A DNA stretch of 64,000 nucleotides from Tubiluchus corallicola (GCA_030141605.1 JAQGDQ010000440.1:58429-122428), one strand, 5' to 3'. Positions 26,668-36,260 are shown, counted from the stretch's first letter. Made by a program: numbers and translations. Notes: a model not told the origin generated them from the sequence alone.

Positions 26668-27237
26668 TTAATCTATCTGGCCTATAAGCAACTTCTCTAT
26701 AACTTCAGGGAAGTGCTTATGCTCCAGCTTATGTATCTTTTGGACAAGCTTCTCCGGGGTGTCACCAGGCAAAATAGAGCACTTGGCTTGAAAAAGGTGC
26801 TTGCCTTTATCATACTCCTCATTAACTAAATGAATAGTTATACCGGACTCCGTTTCACCGTTCTCTATAACCGCCTTGTGAACATGATCACCATACATAC
26901 CTTTACCTCCATATTTTGGAAGAAGGGCAGGATGTATATTTATAATTTGAAACTCGCCTATATACTGCGTGGGAACAAGCCATAAAAAGCCAGCAAGAAC
27001 AATAAGGTCTATTTTTCGATTTCTCAACTCATCTAGAACGCTAAAAGACTCGTAAAAGTCACATCTACTAAAACTTCCGTGATCTACAGCAAGTCTTCCA
27101 GCTTTCTGCAAAACTAAAGAATCTTTTTTATTAGACCATACCGAGTCGATAATAATACTCTTATGACCTCTAAAATACTTAATTATGTTCTCAGCGTTAG
27201 AGCCAGATCCTGAGGCAAGAATAGCCACTCTCTTCAT
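26668..27237 (-). CDS. purN: phosphoribosylglycinamide formyltransferase
   Basis: Transfers formyl from 10-formyl-THF to GAR in purine synthesis, 189 residues. The N-terminal ILASGSGSNAENI binds the phosphate. The catalytic triad is N100 and H102 (INIHPALLPKYGGKGMYG) and D143 (NEEYDKG). Length and motifs are those of the single-domain enzyme. It is divergent from acpP, with a ~235-bp gap holding the acpP promoter. Confidence 0.96.
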   Translation of the reverse strand: MKRVAILASGSGSNAENIIKYFRGHKSIIIDSVWSNKKDSLVLQKAGRLAVDHGSFSRCDFYESFSVLDELRNRKIDLIVLAGFLWLVPTQYIGEFQIINIHPALLPKYGGKGMYGDHVHKAVIENGETESGITIHLVNEEYDKGKHLFQAKCSILPGDTPEKLVQKIHKLEHKHFPEVIEKLLIGQID

Positions 27238-27358
27238 ATTACATAGTACTTAAAACGTTTTAATAACTAAATAATCGAACGTAATGTTCGAAAAATATTC
27301 AAAAAATGATTGAAATTTATCAATAAATGTCATATGCGGCATATTACATCTTAAAATA

Positions 27359-27391
27359 TTTGGAATTTATTTTGGTTTCTTTATTACTTTG
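27359..27391 (+). promoter_or_regulatory. candidate promoter for acpP-fabF
   Basis: TTTG at 27359-27362 and TTACTTTG at 27384-27391, separated by 21 nt, match the Bacteroidetes -33/-7 pattern with one mismatch in the -7 box. The expected start of transcription is ~75 nt before the acpP ATG. Confidence 0.5.
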
Positions 27392-27471
27392 CAGCCATTA
27401 ACTCATACGAAAAAAGAATGAGTACAAAACTAGTTCATAAATAAGTATTAACAATTAAAATTTAGAAAATC

Positions 27472-27708
27472 ATGTCTGACATTTTAGCCAAAGTTACTTC
27501 AATAATTGTAGACAAACTTGGTGTTGACGAGAGTGAAGTTACAGATAAAGCATCGTTTACCAATGATTTGGGAGCTGACTCTCTTGATACAGTTGAGCTG
27601 ATAATGGAATTTGAAAAAGAGTTCAATATTTCGATCCCCGACGATCAAGCCGAAAAAATCGGAACCGTGGGTGAAGCTATCTCTTATATTGAGAAGAATA
27701 CAAAGTAG
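27472..27708 (+). CDS. acpP: acyl carrier protein
   Basis: Carries growing acyl chains on a 4'-phosphopantetheine arm. It has 78 residues. The attachment site is S37 in GADSLDTVE, and the protein is acidic and helical as expected. fabF follows 50 bp downstream on the same strand, the usual acpP-fabF arrangement. Confidence 0.97.
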   Translation: MSDILAKVTSIIVDKLGVDESEVTDKASFTNDLGADSLDTVELIMEFEKEFNISIPDDQAEKIGTVGEAISYIEKNTK

Positions 27709-27758
27709 ATAAAATTTAAAAGTACTTATTTCACTTTAATTAAGGGGTATATCTTTCT

Positions 27759-29006
27759 ATGGAACTGAAACGAGTTGTCGTAACAGGACTGGGAACAATT
27801 AATCCGCTGGGCAAAAATGTTCACGAATTTTGGGAAGGGCTTTCTAATGGCGTTAGCGGTGCTGACTCTATTACCAGCTTTGATGCCTCAAAGTTTAAGA
27901 CACATTTTGCCTGTGAAGTAAAGGATTTTGACCCTACTGCATACATCGGTAAAAAGGATGTGCGTAAGCATGACCTCTATGCACAGTTTGCGTTCATTGC
28001 CGCAGACCAGGCTCTTACAGATTCAAAAATTGATCTGAATACTATTGATAAGGATAAGGTGGGTGTTATTTGGGGTGCAGGTATCGGCGGGCTGGACACT
28101 TTCTTTAAGGAGGTGACCGAGTTTAATAAAGATCCTGACGTGCCAAGATTTTCCCCATTTTTTATTCCTAAAATGATTGCCAACATGGCAAGCGGAAACA
28201 TTGCTCTTAAATATGGTTTTCGCGGCCCTAGTATAACTACTGTTACTGCGTGTGCTTCGGCAACACATGCGCTGATTGACTCCGCGACCTACATTCGCTT
28301 GGGGAAAGCAGTAATGGTTGTAACAGGAGGCTCAGAAGCTGCAATAAACCCTGCAGGAATGGGTGGCTTTAATGCCATGCGGGCTATATCTACACGCAAT
28401 GATGACCCTAAAACAGCATCAAGGCCTTTTGACAAGGATCGTGATGGGTTTGTCATGGGTGAAGGAGGAGGAGCACTTATTCTTGAAGAGTATGAGCATG
28501 CTGTTAAGCGTGGCGCCACCATATATGCTGAATTTGTGGGCGGAGGAATGTCTACAGATGCATACCACATGACTGCTCCCGATCCAGAAGGTGGCGGTGC
28601 AGCTTTGGTTATGCAACGTGCACTTGAAGATGCAGATCTTAAGCCTGAAGATGTTGACTATATAAATGTACATGGAACATCAACAGGACTCGGAGATATT
28701 GCGGAGCCAAAAGCGATAAAAAAGGTGTTTGGTGAGCACTCATATAAAGTGAGCGTAAGTGCAACAAAATCGATGACAGGCCACCTTCTTGGCGCAGCAG
28801 GCGCAATCGAATCGATTGCCTCAATCTTGGCAATGCAAAACGGAATTGTACCACCCACAATAAACAATTTCACGCTCGACCCTGAAATTGATTCTAAAAT
28901 CGACTTTACTTTTAACAAAAGTAAAAAACGTGATATAAAAGTTGCTCTTAGCAACACATTTGGATTTGGGGGGCATAACGGAACTGTAATTTTTAAGAAA
29001 ATCTAG
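27759..29006 (+). CDS. fabF: beta-ketoacyl-ACP synthase II
   Basis: Condenses malonyl-ACP with acyl-ACP in fatty acid elongation. It has 415 residues. The Cys-His-His triad is C165 (TVTACASATHAL), H305 (NVHGTSTGLGD) and H342 (MTGHLLGAAG). The C-terminal NTFGFGGHNG loop is conserved. It forms an operon with acpP and ends at a strong intrinsic terminator. Confidence 0.97.
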   Translation: MELKRVVVTGLGTINPLGKNVHEFWEGLSNGVSGADSITSFDASKFKTHFACEVKDFDPTAYIGKKDVRKHDLYAQFAFIAADQALTDSKIDLNTIDKDKVGVIWGAGIGGLDTFFKEVTEFNKDPDVPRFSPFFIPKMIANMASGNIALKYGFRGPSITTVTACASATHALIDSATYIRLGKAVMVVTGGSEAAINPAGMGGFNAMRAISTRNDDPKTASRPFDKDRDGFVMGEGGGALILEEYEHAVKRGATIYAEFVGGGMSTDAYHMTAPDPEGGGAALVMQRALEDADLKPEDVDYINVHGTSTGLGDIAEPKAIKKVFGEHSYKVSVSATKSMTGHLLGAAGAIESIASILAMQNGIVPPTINNFTLDPEIDSKIDFTFNKSKKRDIKVALSNTFGFGGHNGTVIFKKI

Positions 29007-29037
29007 CAGAAACCAGTATACCCTAATAAAAATAAAA

Positions 29038-29073
29038 GGGCTGCCTCAAAATCACTTCTGAGGCAGCCCTTTT
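29038..29073 (+). terminator. intrinsic terminator after fabF
   Basis: An 11-bp perfect stem (GGGCTGCCTCA at 29038-29048 with TGAGGCAGCCC at 29059-29069), a ten-base loop and a TTTTATTTTAT tract. Confidence 0.92.
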
Positions 29074-29348
29074 ATTTTATACTAGCCATTATTTGCAAAG
29101 CCCACCTGTATCCGCACCGAGAAGCTGTGATTTTTTCTAACCCAGGCACGCACCTCTCACCTTGATATACTTGCAAAAAAGCCAGATATGCTGTTTTTTT
29201 TAAAACAGATCACTACCGGCTCTGTTCCATCAAGTAAAAGTATACCGGTAAAACTTCCCCGGGAAAGCGAAAACAACACGCACTTTTAAATGCTATTTTC
29301 TTGAGAAAGATGACAAAAAAGGAAAGAAAAGAGGAGAGGCTAAAAGCA

Positions 29349-29460
29349 CAAAAAATAAAGGCGGGAACCACCCCGCCTTTAAAACCAAAACCTAAATTCA
29401 CCTTGTGAAAACTCAGTTAATTCTGAAAACTTTCTAAAAACCCTAAATTAACTTACGTTT
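29349..29460 (-). ncRNA. candidate small RNA
   Basis: On the minus strand a promoter-like pair (TTG at 29496-29494, 19 nt, TAAATTTG at 29474-29467) would start a transcript near 29460. About 85 nt later comes a 9-bp hairpin AAAGGCGGG/CCCGCCTTT (29357-29365 with 29372-29380) followed by ATTTTTTG, a good intrinsic terminator. A small hairpin TTCAC-AAG-GTGAA lies between. No convincing gene occupies this strand here. The prediction rests only on these signals; the transcript family was not recognised. Confidence 0.35.
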
Positions 29461-29466
29461 ACACTA

Positions 29467-29496
29467 CAAATTTAATTTTTTTATCCCAAAATACAA
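29467..29496 (-). promoter_or_regulatory. promoter of the candidate small RNA
   Basis: Minus-strand TTG-N19-TAAATTTG, an exact fit to the Bacteroidetes -33/-7 pattern, with no protein-coding gene downstream. Confidence 0.45.
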
Positions 29497-29665
29497 TAGC
29501 CTATTATGACTTATTATTTAATATCCCTCAAATTTTCACACCAAAAAACTCAACATAAAAGATGTAATCACCTAAATATTCGCTACTTATTAGGCACACT
29601 ATACAGCTTCAAAAATAGAGTGTTAAATATTGTTAAGGATGAAAGGGTACTCACGTATTAAAAAT

Positions 29666-29673
29666 TATCTTTG
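29666..29673 (+). promoter_or_regulatory. -7 box before the rprX-like gene
   Basis: TATCTTTG, a perfect TAnnTTTG box, ends ten bases before the ATG at 29683. This implies a very short or absent 5' leader. It argues against using the TTG at 29671, which lies inside the box, as start codon. No clear -33 partner is seen. Confidence 0.4.
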
Positions 29674-29682
29674 TTTATAATT

Positions 29683-31221
29683 ATGAGCCGAAAAATTATA
29701 TATCTTCTCAACTTCGTTATGGTAGCCGCTATTGCTGCCTTAATGTGGTTTCAGGCTATAATAATTATTCGCACTGTCAAATTAAATAAAGAGCATTTTA
29801 ACATATTAGTGACAAGGTCTCTGACTGATGTTATTGAGAAGATTGAGTCGGAGGAGATGAAACAGTTCATTTCCAGTAATGGCAAACAAAATAGTAAGCA
29901 GGAACCTTCAGTACTATTCCCGGAGTCAGACCCTTCATTTGCACTGATCGAGCACTTTAGAAAAGGGAAGCTGCGCCTCTCTTCCTCTGCTCCAAGCAAC
30001 GCCCTAAAGCGCAACTTTAATATGCAGACTACAGTAGACCTATATAAGCTATTTGAAGGGGCAAGCGCTACTGATATACACAGCTTTAACAATATATATC
30101 ACCAGGAGTATTCAAAGACATATAACCGCTATAAACTAGTGCAGTTCAAACAGGCTCAAGAGGAAATACCGTTAGACGAAAGAGTCGACTCCATACTTCT
30201 CAACAACCTGATAAGAAGAGAGTTTCTGAATAGGAATATAACTTTGGATTACACCTACAGCGTTCAATCGCAACTGGAGAATAAGACAACACACATATTT
30301 GGGGAGACAGTCCAAACAGAGATACAGAAGTGCCAACATAAGAGACTTCTATTCCCTAACGATCTGGTCGTTAAACCAATCTACCTGTGTATATCTTTTT
30401 TAAATGAGAAAATGTATCACCTGAGGTCTATTGGCTTTCTGGTGATCCCATCAATAGTATTGACGCTTATTATAATTGGGGTATTTGTAGTGACGCTACA
30501 GATTATCTTGAGGCAAAAAAAGCTAGGACAGATAAAAAACGATTTTATAAACAATATGACTCATGAATTAAAAACCCCAATCTCTACTATCTCTCTTGCT
30601 TCTCAGATGCTTAAAGACTCATCTATTTTTAACACCCCCAAAACGGTAAATCATGTGTCAAATGTTATTTTAGATGAAAGTAAAAGGCTAGGACACCAAG
30701 TAGAAAAGGTGTTACAAATGGCTGTTTTCAATGAGGGAAGGCTAAAACTTAAACTTAGCCTGATTGACATGAACAATCTTTTAGATGGAGTTGCATCCAA
30801 TTTTGAACTACAAGTATCAAGCAAAGGGGGTAGAATTAATACAAATTTTAAAGCACTCAATTCCCATATCAGGGGAGATGAGATTCACATCACCAATGTT
30901 ATATCCAATCTGCTTGATAATGCTGTTAAATATAGTAGTGACAATCCACCAGTCATAAGCATTACAACAAAAAATAAAAAAAAGTGGCTAATAATCAACG
31001 TAATTGACAATGGTATTGGAATTAGCAAAGAACATCAAAAACAAATATTTGAAAGATTCTATCGTGTGTCTACTGGCAATGTGCACAATGTCAAAGGCTT
31101 TGGCCTTGGATTGTCTTATGTAAAACGCATTATTGAAGCTCATAAAGGACATATCAGGATCGATAGCACTATTGGCAAAGGAACACGTTTTAGGATCTAT
31201 TTTCCCATAAAAAATCTTTAA
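29683..31221 (+). CDS. rprX: sensor histidine kinase, RprX-like
   Basis: Membrane sensor kinase, 512 residues from the ATG at 29683. One membrane segment lies at about 5-26 and another at 250-272, enclosing a ~220-residue extracytoplasmic sensor region. HisKA follows with phospho-acceptor H294 (NNMTHELKTPIST). The HATPase domain has an N box near 404 (ISNLLDNAVKYS), G1 DNGIGI and G2 GFGLGLSYVK. Its response regulator starts 3 bp downstream. Sequence of the partner closely resembles RprY of Bacteroides, so this is named accordingly. The signal sensed is unknown. Confidence 0.85.
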   Translation: MSRKIIYLLNFVMVAAIAALMWFQAIIIIRTVKLNKEHFNILVTRSLTDVIEKIESEEMKQFISSNGKQNSKQEPSVLFPESDPSFALIEHFRKGKLRLSSSAPSNALKRNFNMQTTVDLYKLFEGASATDIHSFNNIYHQEYSKTYNRYKLVQFKQAQEEIPLDERVDSILLNNLIRREFLNRNITLDYTYSVQSQLENKTTHIFGETVQTEIQKCQHKRLLFPNDLVVKPIYLCISFLNEKMYHLRSIGFLVIPSIVLTLIIIGVFVVTLQIILRQKKLGQIKNDFINNMTHELKTPISTISLASQMLKDSSIFNTPKTVNHVSNVILDESKRLGHQVEKVLQMAVFNEGRLKLKLSLIDMNNLLDGVASNFELQVSSKGGRINTNFKALNSHIRGDEIHITNVISNLLDNAVKYSSDNPPVISITTKNKKKWLIINVIDNGIGISKEHQKQIFERFYRVSTGNVHNVKGFGLGLSYVKRIIEAHKGHIRIDSTIGKGTRFRIYFPIKNL

Positions 31222-31224
31222 GCT

Positions 31225-31920
31225 ATGGAAGAAAAAGAAATAAAAATTTTATTGGCCGAAGATGATGAAAATCTTGGCATGTTGTTAAAGGAGTATTTGG
31301 TTGCAAAAGGTTTCTATACCGAGATTTACCCCGATGGTGAAGTGGCATACCAAGCCTTTTCAAAGAATAAGTTTGACCTATGTATTTTTGACGTAATGAT
31401 GCCTAAAAAAGACGGGTTCGCGCTGGCAAAAGATGTAAGGGCAATAAATGCAGAGGTCCCCATTATCTTTCTAACAGCAAAAAATATGAAGGAGGATGTC
31501 TTAGAAGGGCTCAGGCTGGGAGCCGATGATTACATCACTAAGCCGTTTAGCATGGAGGAGCTCATCTTAAGGATCTGGGCAATACTGCGCCGAACCACAG
31601 GAGATAATAATGATGATGATAAGGATTTTGTTTTTAAACTTGGCAAGTTTACCTTTAATGCAAGAAAGCAGTCCCTGCTGGAAGGTGAAAAAAAGAAAAA
31701 GCTTACAACAAAAGAGTCTGAGCTGCTACGCTTACTATGTGCAAATGCAAATAAAGTACTGGAGCGCAACTATGCACTAAAAACAATATGGATTAACGAC
31801 AACTACTTTAATGCCAGAAGTATGGATGTGTATATCACGAAGCTGCGCAGACATCTGAAAGATGAACCAGGTGTCGAAATCATTAATATTCATGGAAGAG
31901 GGTACAAGCTAATTGTCTGA
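31225..31920 (+). CDS. rprY: OmpR-family response regulator, RprY-like
   Basis: DNA-binding response regulator, 231 residues. The receiver domain (about 6-120) has the acidic pair in LLAEDDENLG, phospho-acceptor D56 (CIFDVMMPKKDG) and conserved K in DDYITKPFSMEEL. A winged-helix effector domain (about 135-230) ends in EIINIHGRGYKLIV. It overlaps no gene and follows the kinase by 3 bp, so the two form one operon. The N-terminal half is recognisably close to Bacteroides RprY. It converges on lepA across 48 bp. Confidence 0.9.
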   Translation: MEEKEIKILLAEDDENLGMLLKEYLVAKGFYTEIYPDGEVAYQAFSKNKFDLCIFDVMMPKKDGFALAKDVRAINAEVPIIFLTAKNMKEDVLEGLRLGADDYITKPFSMEELILRIWAILRRTTGDNNDDDKDFVFKLGKFTFNARKQSLLEGEKKKKLTTKESELLRLLCANANKVLERNYALKTIWINDNYFNARSMDVYITKLRRHLKDEPGVEIINIHGRGYKLIV

Positions 31921-31968
31921 TTGCAGTTGGGAAATGTGCCCCTGCCTTTCTCCTTACAGCAATTAAGC

Positions 31969-33756
31969 TTAGTCAAGTTTTAAAACAGCAAGAAAGGCTT
32001 TTTGAGGAACCTCCACATTTCCTACCTGCTTCATCTTCTTTTTTCCCTTTTTTTGCTTCTCAAGCAGTTTTCGCTTGCGTGAGATATCACCACCATAGCA
32101 CTTAGCTGTAACATCTTTTCGAACAGCCTTAACTGTTTCTCTTGCTATAATCTTCGCGCCGATTGCAGCTTGTATAGCTACATCGTATTGCTGACGAGGT
32201 ATAAGCTCCTTCAGTTTTTCACATATCCTCCTTCCAAAAGAGTAGGCATTATCCAGATAAATAAGAGCTGAGAGCGCATCAACCGGCTCTCCATTGAGCA
32301 GTATATCGAGCTTAATCAATTTTGTCTGCCTATAGCCTATCTGGTGGTAATCAAATGAAGCATAACCTTTCGAAATGCTTTTTAGTTTATCATAAAAGTC
32401 AAATACTATCTCACCAAGAGGCATGTCAAAAGTCAACTCTACACGGTCGGACGTCAAGTATTCCTGCTTCTCAAGTGTTCCCCTTTTATCCAGGCAGAGG
32501 GTCATAATGGGCCCTATATAATCCGACCCGGTAATGATCTGCCCTCTTATATACGGCTCTTCTATACTGTCTATATGAGTAGAGGTAGGCATCCCGGAAG
32601 GGTTGTAAACCTCAAATGTCTCTCCTGTCTTTGCATGTACATTATACGAAACATTTGGTACAGTAGTAATAACGCTCATGTCAAACTCACGATCCAGCCT
32701 CTCCTGAATTATCTCCATGTGGAGCAGTCCCAAAAATCCACACCTAAATCCAAAACCAAGAGCAACAGACGACTCAGGGGAGTAGGTAAGGGAAGCATCA
32801 TTTAGCTGTAGCTTCTCCATGGCCACTCTTAAATCTTCGTAATCGTCGCTATCGACCGGATAAACTCCCGCAAACACCATCGGCTTTACCTCCTCAAAGC
32901 CCTCAATAGCCTTATCACACTCATTTTTTACATGCGTTATGGTGTCCCCCACTTTCACTTCGCTGGCCATTTTAATGCCTGAAATAATATAGCCAACATC
33001 TCCGGCTTTCAGCAAATCTCTTTTCTCCATTCCAAGCTTAAGCACTCCTATCTCATCAGCATGATACTCCTTCTCGGTAGCAACAAATTTAACAAGGTCG
33101 CCTTTATTAATTGTGCCATTAATAATCTTGAAATAAGCTATTACCCCTCTGAAAGAGTTAAAAACAGAATCAAAAATCAGTCCCTGCAAAGGAGCGCTAA
33201 CATCTCCTTGTGGCGGAGGAATTATTGATACTATCCTGCGTAAAATATCTTCAATACCATCCCCTGTTTTTCCTGATGCACGTATTATATCCTCCCGCTT
33301 GCAACCAATCATGTCAACAATCTGATCCTCCACCACCTCAGGCATTGAATTGGGCAGATCCATTTTATTCATTACGGGAACAATCTCAAGGTCATGCTCC
33401 AATGCCAGATAAAGATTTGAAATGGTCTGTGCCTGGATTCCCTGGGTAGAATCTATAATCAATAACGCCCCCTCACATGCCGCTATTGAGCGCGAAACCT
33501 CATATGAAAAATCAACATGCCCGGGAGTATCTATCAAGTTTAATATATACGTCTGCCCATCATGCATATACTCCATCTGTATTGCATGGCTTTTTATTGT
33601 TATCCCCCTCTCTTTCTCAAGCTCCATATTGTCAAGAACCTGATCCTTCATATCCCTCTCATTCACAGTATGTGTGAACTCCAGCAACCTGTCGGCAAGA
33701 GTGCTTTTCCCATGATCAATATGGGCAATTATGCAAAAATTTCTGATATTATTCAT
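31969..33756 (-). CDS. lepA: elongation factor 4 (LepA)
   Basis: Ribosome-associated translational GTPase, about 595 residues. G1 is AHIDHGKST near residues 11-19, G3 DTPGHVDF and G4 NKMDLP. Domains II and III follow, then the LepA-specific C-terminal domain ([20 protein letters not shown]) ending AFLAVLKLD. The reading frame opens at a GTG (33762) two codons before the ATG (33756). A GGGAGGT sequence could serve either; the ATG gives the usual MNNIRNF start. Confidence 0.96.
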   Translation of the reverse strand: MNNIRNFCIIAHIDHGKSTLADRLLEFTHTVNERDMKDQVLDNMELEKERGITIKSHAIQMEYMHDGQTYILNLIDTPGHVDFSYEVSRSIAACEGALLIIDSTQGIQAQTISNLYLALEHDLEIVPVMNKMDLPNSMPEVVEDQIVDMIGCKREDIIRASGKTGDGIEDILRRIVSIIPPPQGDVSAPLQGLIFDSVFNSFRGVIAYFKIINGTINKGDLVKFVATEKEYHADEIGVLKLGMEKRDLLKAGDVGYIISGIKMASEVKVGDTITHVKNECDKAIEGFEEVKPMVFAGVYPVDSDDYEDLRVAMEKLQLNDASLTYSPESSVALGFGFRCGFLGLLHMEIIQERLDREFDMSVITTVPNVSYNVHAKTGETFEVYNPSGMPTSTHIDSIEEPYIRGQIITGSDYIGPIMTLCLDKRGTLEKQEYLTSDRVELTFDMPLGEIVFDFYDKLKSISKGYASFDYHQIGYRQTKLIKLDILLNGEPVDALSALIYLDNAYSFGRRICEKLKELIPRQQYDVAIQAAIGAKIIARETVKAVRKDVTAKCYGGDISRKRKLLEKQKKGKKKMKQVGNVEVPQKAFLAVLKLD

Positions 33757-33822
33757 GGGCACAATACCTCCCTGGTACTCTTTTTATGTCTCTTTACTAC
33801 AGTAAAACTTTTAATTAGTTCG

Positions 33823-33830
33823 CAAAGATA
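33823..33830 (-). promoter_or_regulatory. -7 box upstream of lepA
   Basis: Minus-strand TATCTTTG, a perfect TAnnTTTG match, about 65 bp before the lepA start. The -33 element is not clear. Confidence 0.45.
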
Positions 33831-33922
33831 TCAATTTTAGGCGGTATGCTTCGACTCTCCTGCCACAATTCTATCCATTCTACAAAGCTCATCTTTTTTT
33901 AGATTATTCAAAGAAAGCAAAC

Positions 33923-33930
33923 TAACTTTG
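33923..33930 (+). promoter_or_regulatory. -7 box upstream of the gene at 34019
   Basis: TAACTTTG matches TAnnTTTG and lies ~90 bp before the GTG start. Together with the minus-strand box it makes a divergent promoter region. Confidence 0.4.
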
Positions 33931-34018
33931 TCACAGTTTTATCAATCGTAGGTCATGCATACTATCCTGTATCTTTAATTATGCAGATAAAAACCGGGAA
34001 ACTGTAAAGCTTTTCAAA

Positions 34019-34690
34019 GTGGAAGATAGTATTTTAACATTTCTTGTTGGGTTCTTGGCACAACTACTCTTCTTCGGTAGAATGCTCGTGCAGTGGTTTC
34101 ATTCAGAGAAAGCCGGAGAGTCTGTCTCTCCCTCCATTTTTTGGAAACTGAGCCTTCTGGCATCTATTTTGATGTTTGTGTACGGAATATTGCGCATAGA
34201 CTTTGCCATTATTTTTGGGCAACTGCTGGTCTATTTTATTTATATAAGAAACCTGCAGCTAAAACACAGATGGAAAGAACTGCACTTAGCACTTAAAATA
34301 TTTGTACACCTTATGCCCATCTTAGGTATTGCTTACCTTCTATCAGGAGCCCCAAACAGCTTACATGACGTTTTCAATAATGAAGATGTGCCTGTAAAAC
34401 TGTTATTGTGGGGAAGTGCCGGACAGGTTGTGTTTACATCTCGCTTTGTGTATCAATGGATAAGCTCTGAGAACAAGAAGGAATCTGTACTACTACCCAC
34501 TTTTTGGATTATAAGTTTGTGCGGAGCATTAATGATACTTAGTTACGCTGTTATCCGAAAAGATCCGGTGCTTTTTTGCGCCCATGCTTTTGGAGTCTTT
34601 ATCTATGCTCGCAACCTGTTGTTGATAGCAAACAATAAAAGAGCCTTAAATGACTCTAAGAGGGTTAACCAGCAAGGCCAGACGAACTAG
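34019..34690 (+). CDS. membrane protein with two lipid-A-disaccharide-synthase N-terminal-like domains
   Basis: Integral membrane protein, 223 residues, with about six hydrophobic segments. Two similar halves each contain a LAB_N-type pattern: FFGRMLVQWFHSEKAG...FWKLSLL near 18-47, and FTSRFVYQWISSEN...FWIISLCG near 138-172. The domain is fused to LpxB in some bacteria and occurs alone, usually beside glycosyl- or lipid-transfer genes. The nucleotide-sugar epimerase next door fits an envelope-lipid or glycan role, but this is inference. The start is GTG. Confidence 0.8.
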   Translation: MEDSILTFLVGFLAQLLFFGRMLVQWFHSEKAGESVSPSIFWKLSLLASILMFVYGILRIDFAIIFGQLLVYFIYIRNLQLKHRWKELHLALKIFVHLMPILGIAYLLSGAPNSLHDVFNNEDVPVKLLLWGSAGQVVFTSRFVYQWISSENKKESVLLPTFWIISLCGALMILSYAVIRKDPVLFCAHAFGVFIYARNLLLIANNKRALNDSKRVNQQGQTN

Positions 34691-34713
34691 TTAACGGTTT
34701 AAACACATAAGTT

Positions 34714-34793
34714 GAGGCGCTTACAAAGGCGAAAGATTTTGAAGAGGGTCTTAACTAAAATATTAGAAGAAAGATGAGCCTCGCAAAGGCTTT
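34714..34793 (+). repeat. dispersed MITE-like element, short copy
   Basis: The left end (GAGGCGCTTACAAAGGCGAAAGATTTTGA) and right end (AAGATGAGCCTCGCAAAGGC) are present but the middle ~50 bp are missing compared with the 36128 copy. Confidence 0.6.
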
Positions 34794-34829
34794 TAGTTTT
34801 AAAAAGAGTTCGTAATATTTCAGATAATC

Positions 34830-35804
34830 ATGATAGGAAAAAACATATTAATTACAGGCTGTGCCGGATTTATAGGCTCAAACCTTGTGAATCATTTGCT
34901 CAATAAAGGATATAGGGTGTTTGGCATAGACAACTTTGATCCATTCTATGGACGTAAAATAAAAGAGAGAAATATCTCAGAGTTTACACAACATAAGAAT
35001 TTCCACTTTTCCAAACTTGACATAGCTGATAGCCATTCTCTGAATAAATACTTCAGCAGTATAGTAGATATCGATATGGTTATTCACCTGGCGGGAAAAG
35101 CGGGAGTAAGGCCATCAATCGAGTTTCCTTCCGAATATATTAAGGCAAATGTGATTGCTACTCACAACATTCTGGAAAACATGAGAAAAAATGACACGAC
35201 TAAGCTTATATTTGCCTCGTCCTCATCTGTTTACGGAAACAGCAAACAGATGCCTTTCCGTGAATTAACAAATATACCGAACCCTATCTCTCCATATGCC
35301 GCCACTAAAAAAAGCTGTGAACTCATAAATCACACATACCACTACCTGTACGGTATAGATATTTTAAACCTTCGTTTTTTCACTGTCTATGGCCCAAAAC
35401 AACGACCAGACCTCGCTATTCACAAGTTTACAAATATGATGAAACATGGACAGGAAATAACAATGTTTGGAGATGGTACCACTGCCCGCGATTATACTTA
35501 TATAGACGATACACTGTCGGGCATAGAGGCGTCTGTGGAATATCTTTTAAAAAATAGTGGAGTGTTTGAAATTGTGAACCTCGGGAATAACCACCCTGTA
35601 AAACTTACTGATATGATTAATATTATTGGTGAGGAGGCAGGTGTTACACCAATTGTGAAAAGACTCCCCATGCAGCCCGGTGATGTAGACATCACCTACG
35701 CTGATATCTCCACTGCCAAAAAACTACTCAACTATAACCCTCAGGTTAAATTCAGAGATGGGATACGGAAATTTATAAGCTGGTACGATAAGGTTAACAA
35801 TTAA
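34830..35804 (+). CDS. NAD-dependent nucleotide-sugar epimerase, UDP-glucuronate 4-epimerase-like
   Basis: Extended short-chain dehydrogenase, 324 residues, acting on a nucleotide sugar for surface polysaccharide. The dinucleotide loop is GCAGFIGS (10-17). The catalytic serines lie in ASSSSVYGNS (129-138), with Y156 and K160 in SPYAATKKS. The VYGPKQRPD segment and DFxPFY loop (DNFDPFYGRKIK) resemble UDP-glucuronate 4-epimerases. The exact substrate is not certain. No polysaccharide cluster surrounds it; neighbours are a LAB_N membrane protein and dispersed elements. Confidence 0.85.
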   Translation: MIGKNILITGCAGFIGSNLVNHLLNKGYRVFGIDNFDPFYGRKIKERNISEFTQHKNFHFSKLDIADSHSLNKYFSSIVDIDMVIHLAGKAGVRPSIEFPSEYIKANVIATHNILENMRKNDTTKLIFASSSSVYGNSKQMPFRELTNIPNPISPYAATKKSCELINHTYHYLYGIDILNLRFFTVYGPKQRPDLAIHKFTNMMKHGQEITMFGDGTTARDYTYIDDTLSGIEASVEYLLKNSGVFEIVNLGNNHPVKLTDMINIIGEEAGVTPIVKRLPMQPGDVDITYADISTAKKLLNYNPQVKFRDGIRKFISWYDKVNN

Positions 35805-35866
35805 ATAAATAACCAATATCCATTTTTTCAGTACATAGTTTAATGCTACACTAAAAGAAGCGATTG

Positions 35867-35998
35867 AGACCTTTGCATGGCAAAAGAGTTTGGCTTGGAG
35901 TGAAAAAAAGTTTCAATAAAAAACCACATCTTACTGACGTAAATAAGGGTTTTAACGAAAATACTTAATAGAAAAGATGAGCTCTGGAGAGATATCAG
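35867..35998 (+). repeat. dispersed MITE-like element
   Basis: Begins AGACCTTTGCATGGC; the internal GTAAATAAGGGTTTTAACG and GAAAAGATGAGCTC blocks are shared with the copy 130 bp downstream. The right end is degenerate. With the next copy it fills the 437-bp gene-free gap 35805-36241. Confidence 0.65.
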
Positions 35999-36127
35999 GG
36001 CGTAAAGTCGCCTTAAAGTGTAAGTTTTAAATTGCCAATACTATTCATATTGGGTCAATAGAATAACTTTATTCTCAATTTACTTATATTTGCGAAGGTA
36101 ATTATAGCCCTTCATTGTAATGTAAGA

Positions 36128-36260
36128 AGACCTTTGCAAGGCGAAAGACTTTAGCTTACGAAGAAAACTCGATGATAGCTGCAGTTTGCTGATGTAAATG
36201 AAGATTTTGAGGAGGGCTTTGACGAAAATATTAATAAAAAGATGAGTTTTGGCAAGGTCT
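36128..36260 (+). repeat. dispersed MITE-like element, best-preserved copy
   Basis: 133 bp bounded by imperfect 12-bp inverted repeats: AGACCTTTGCAA at the left and TTGGCAAGGTCT at the right. It contains the shared blocks GCGAAAGA, GAAGAAAACTCGATGATA, GATGTAAATGAAG and AATATTAATAAAAAGATGAG. Its right end overlaps the first codons of the next reading frame. Confidence 0.7.

Noticed and set aside
29213-29401. Minus-strand 62-codon frame after fabF
   Set aside because: It covers the terminator-like hairpin and AT-rich sequence; a small RNA fits the signals better.
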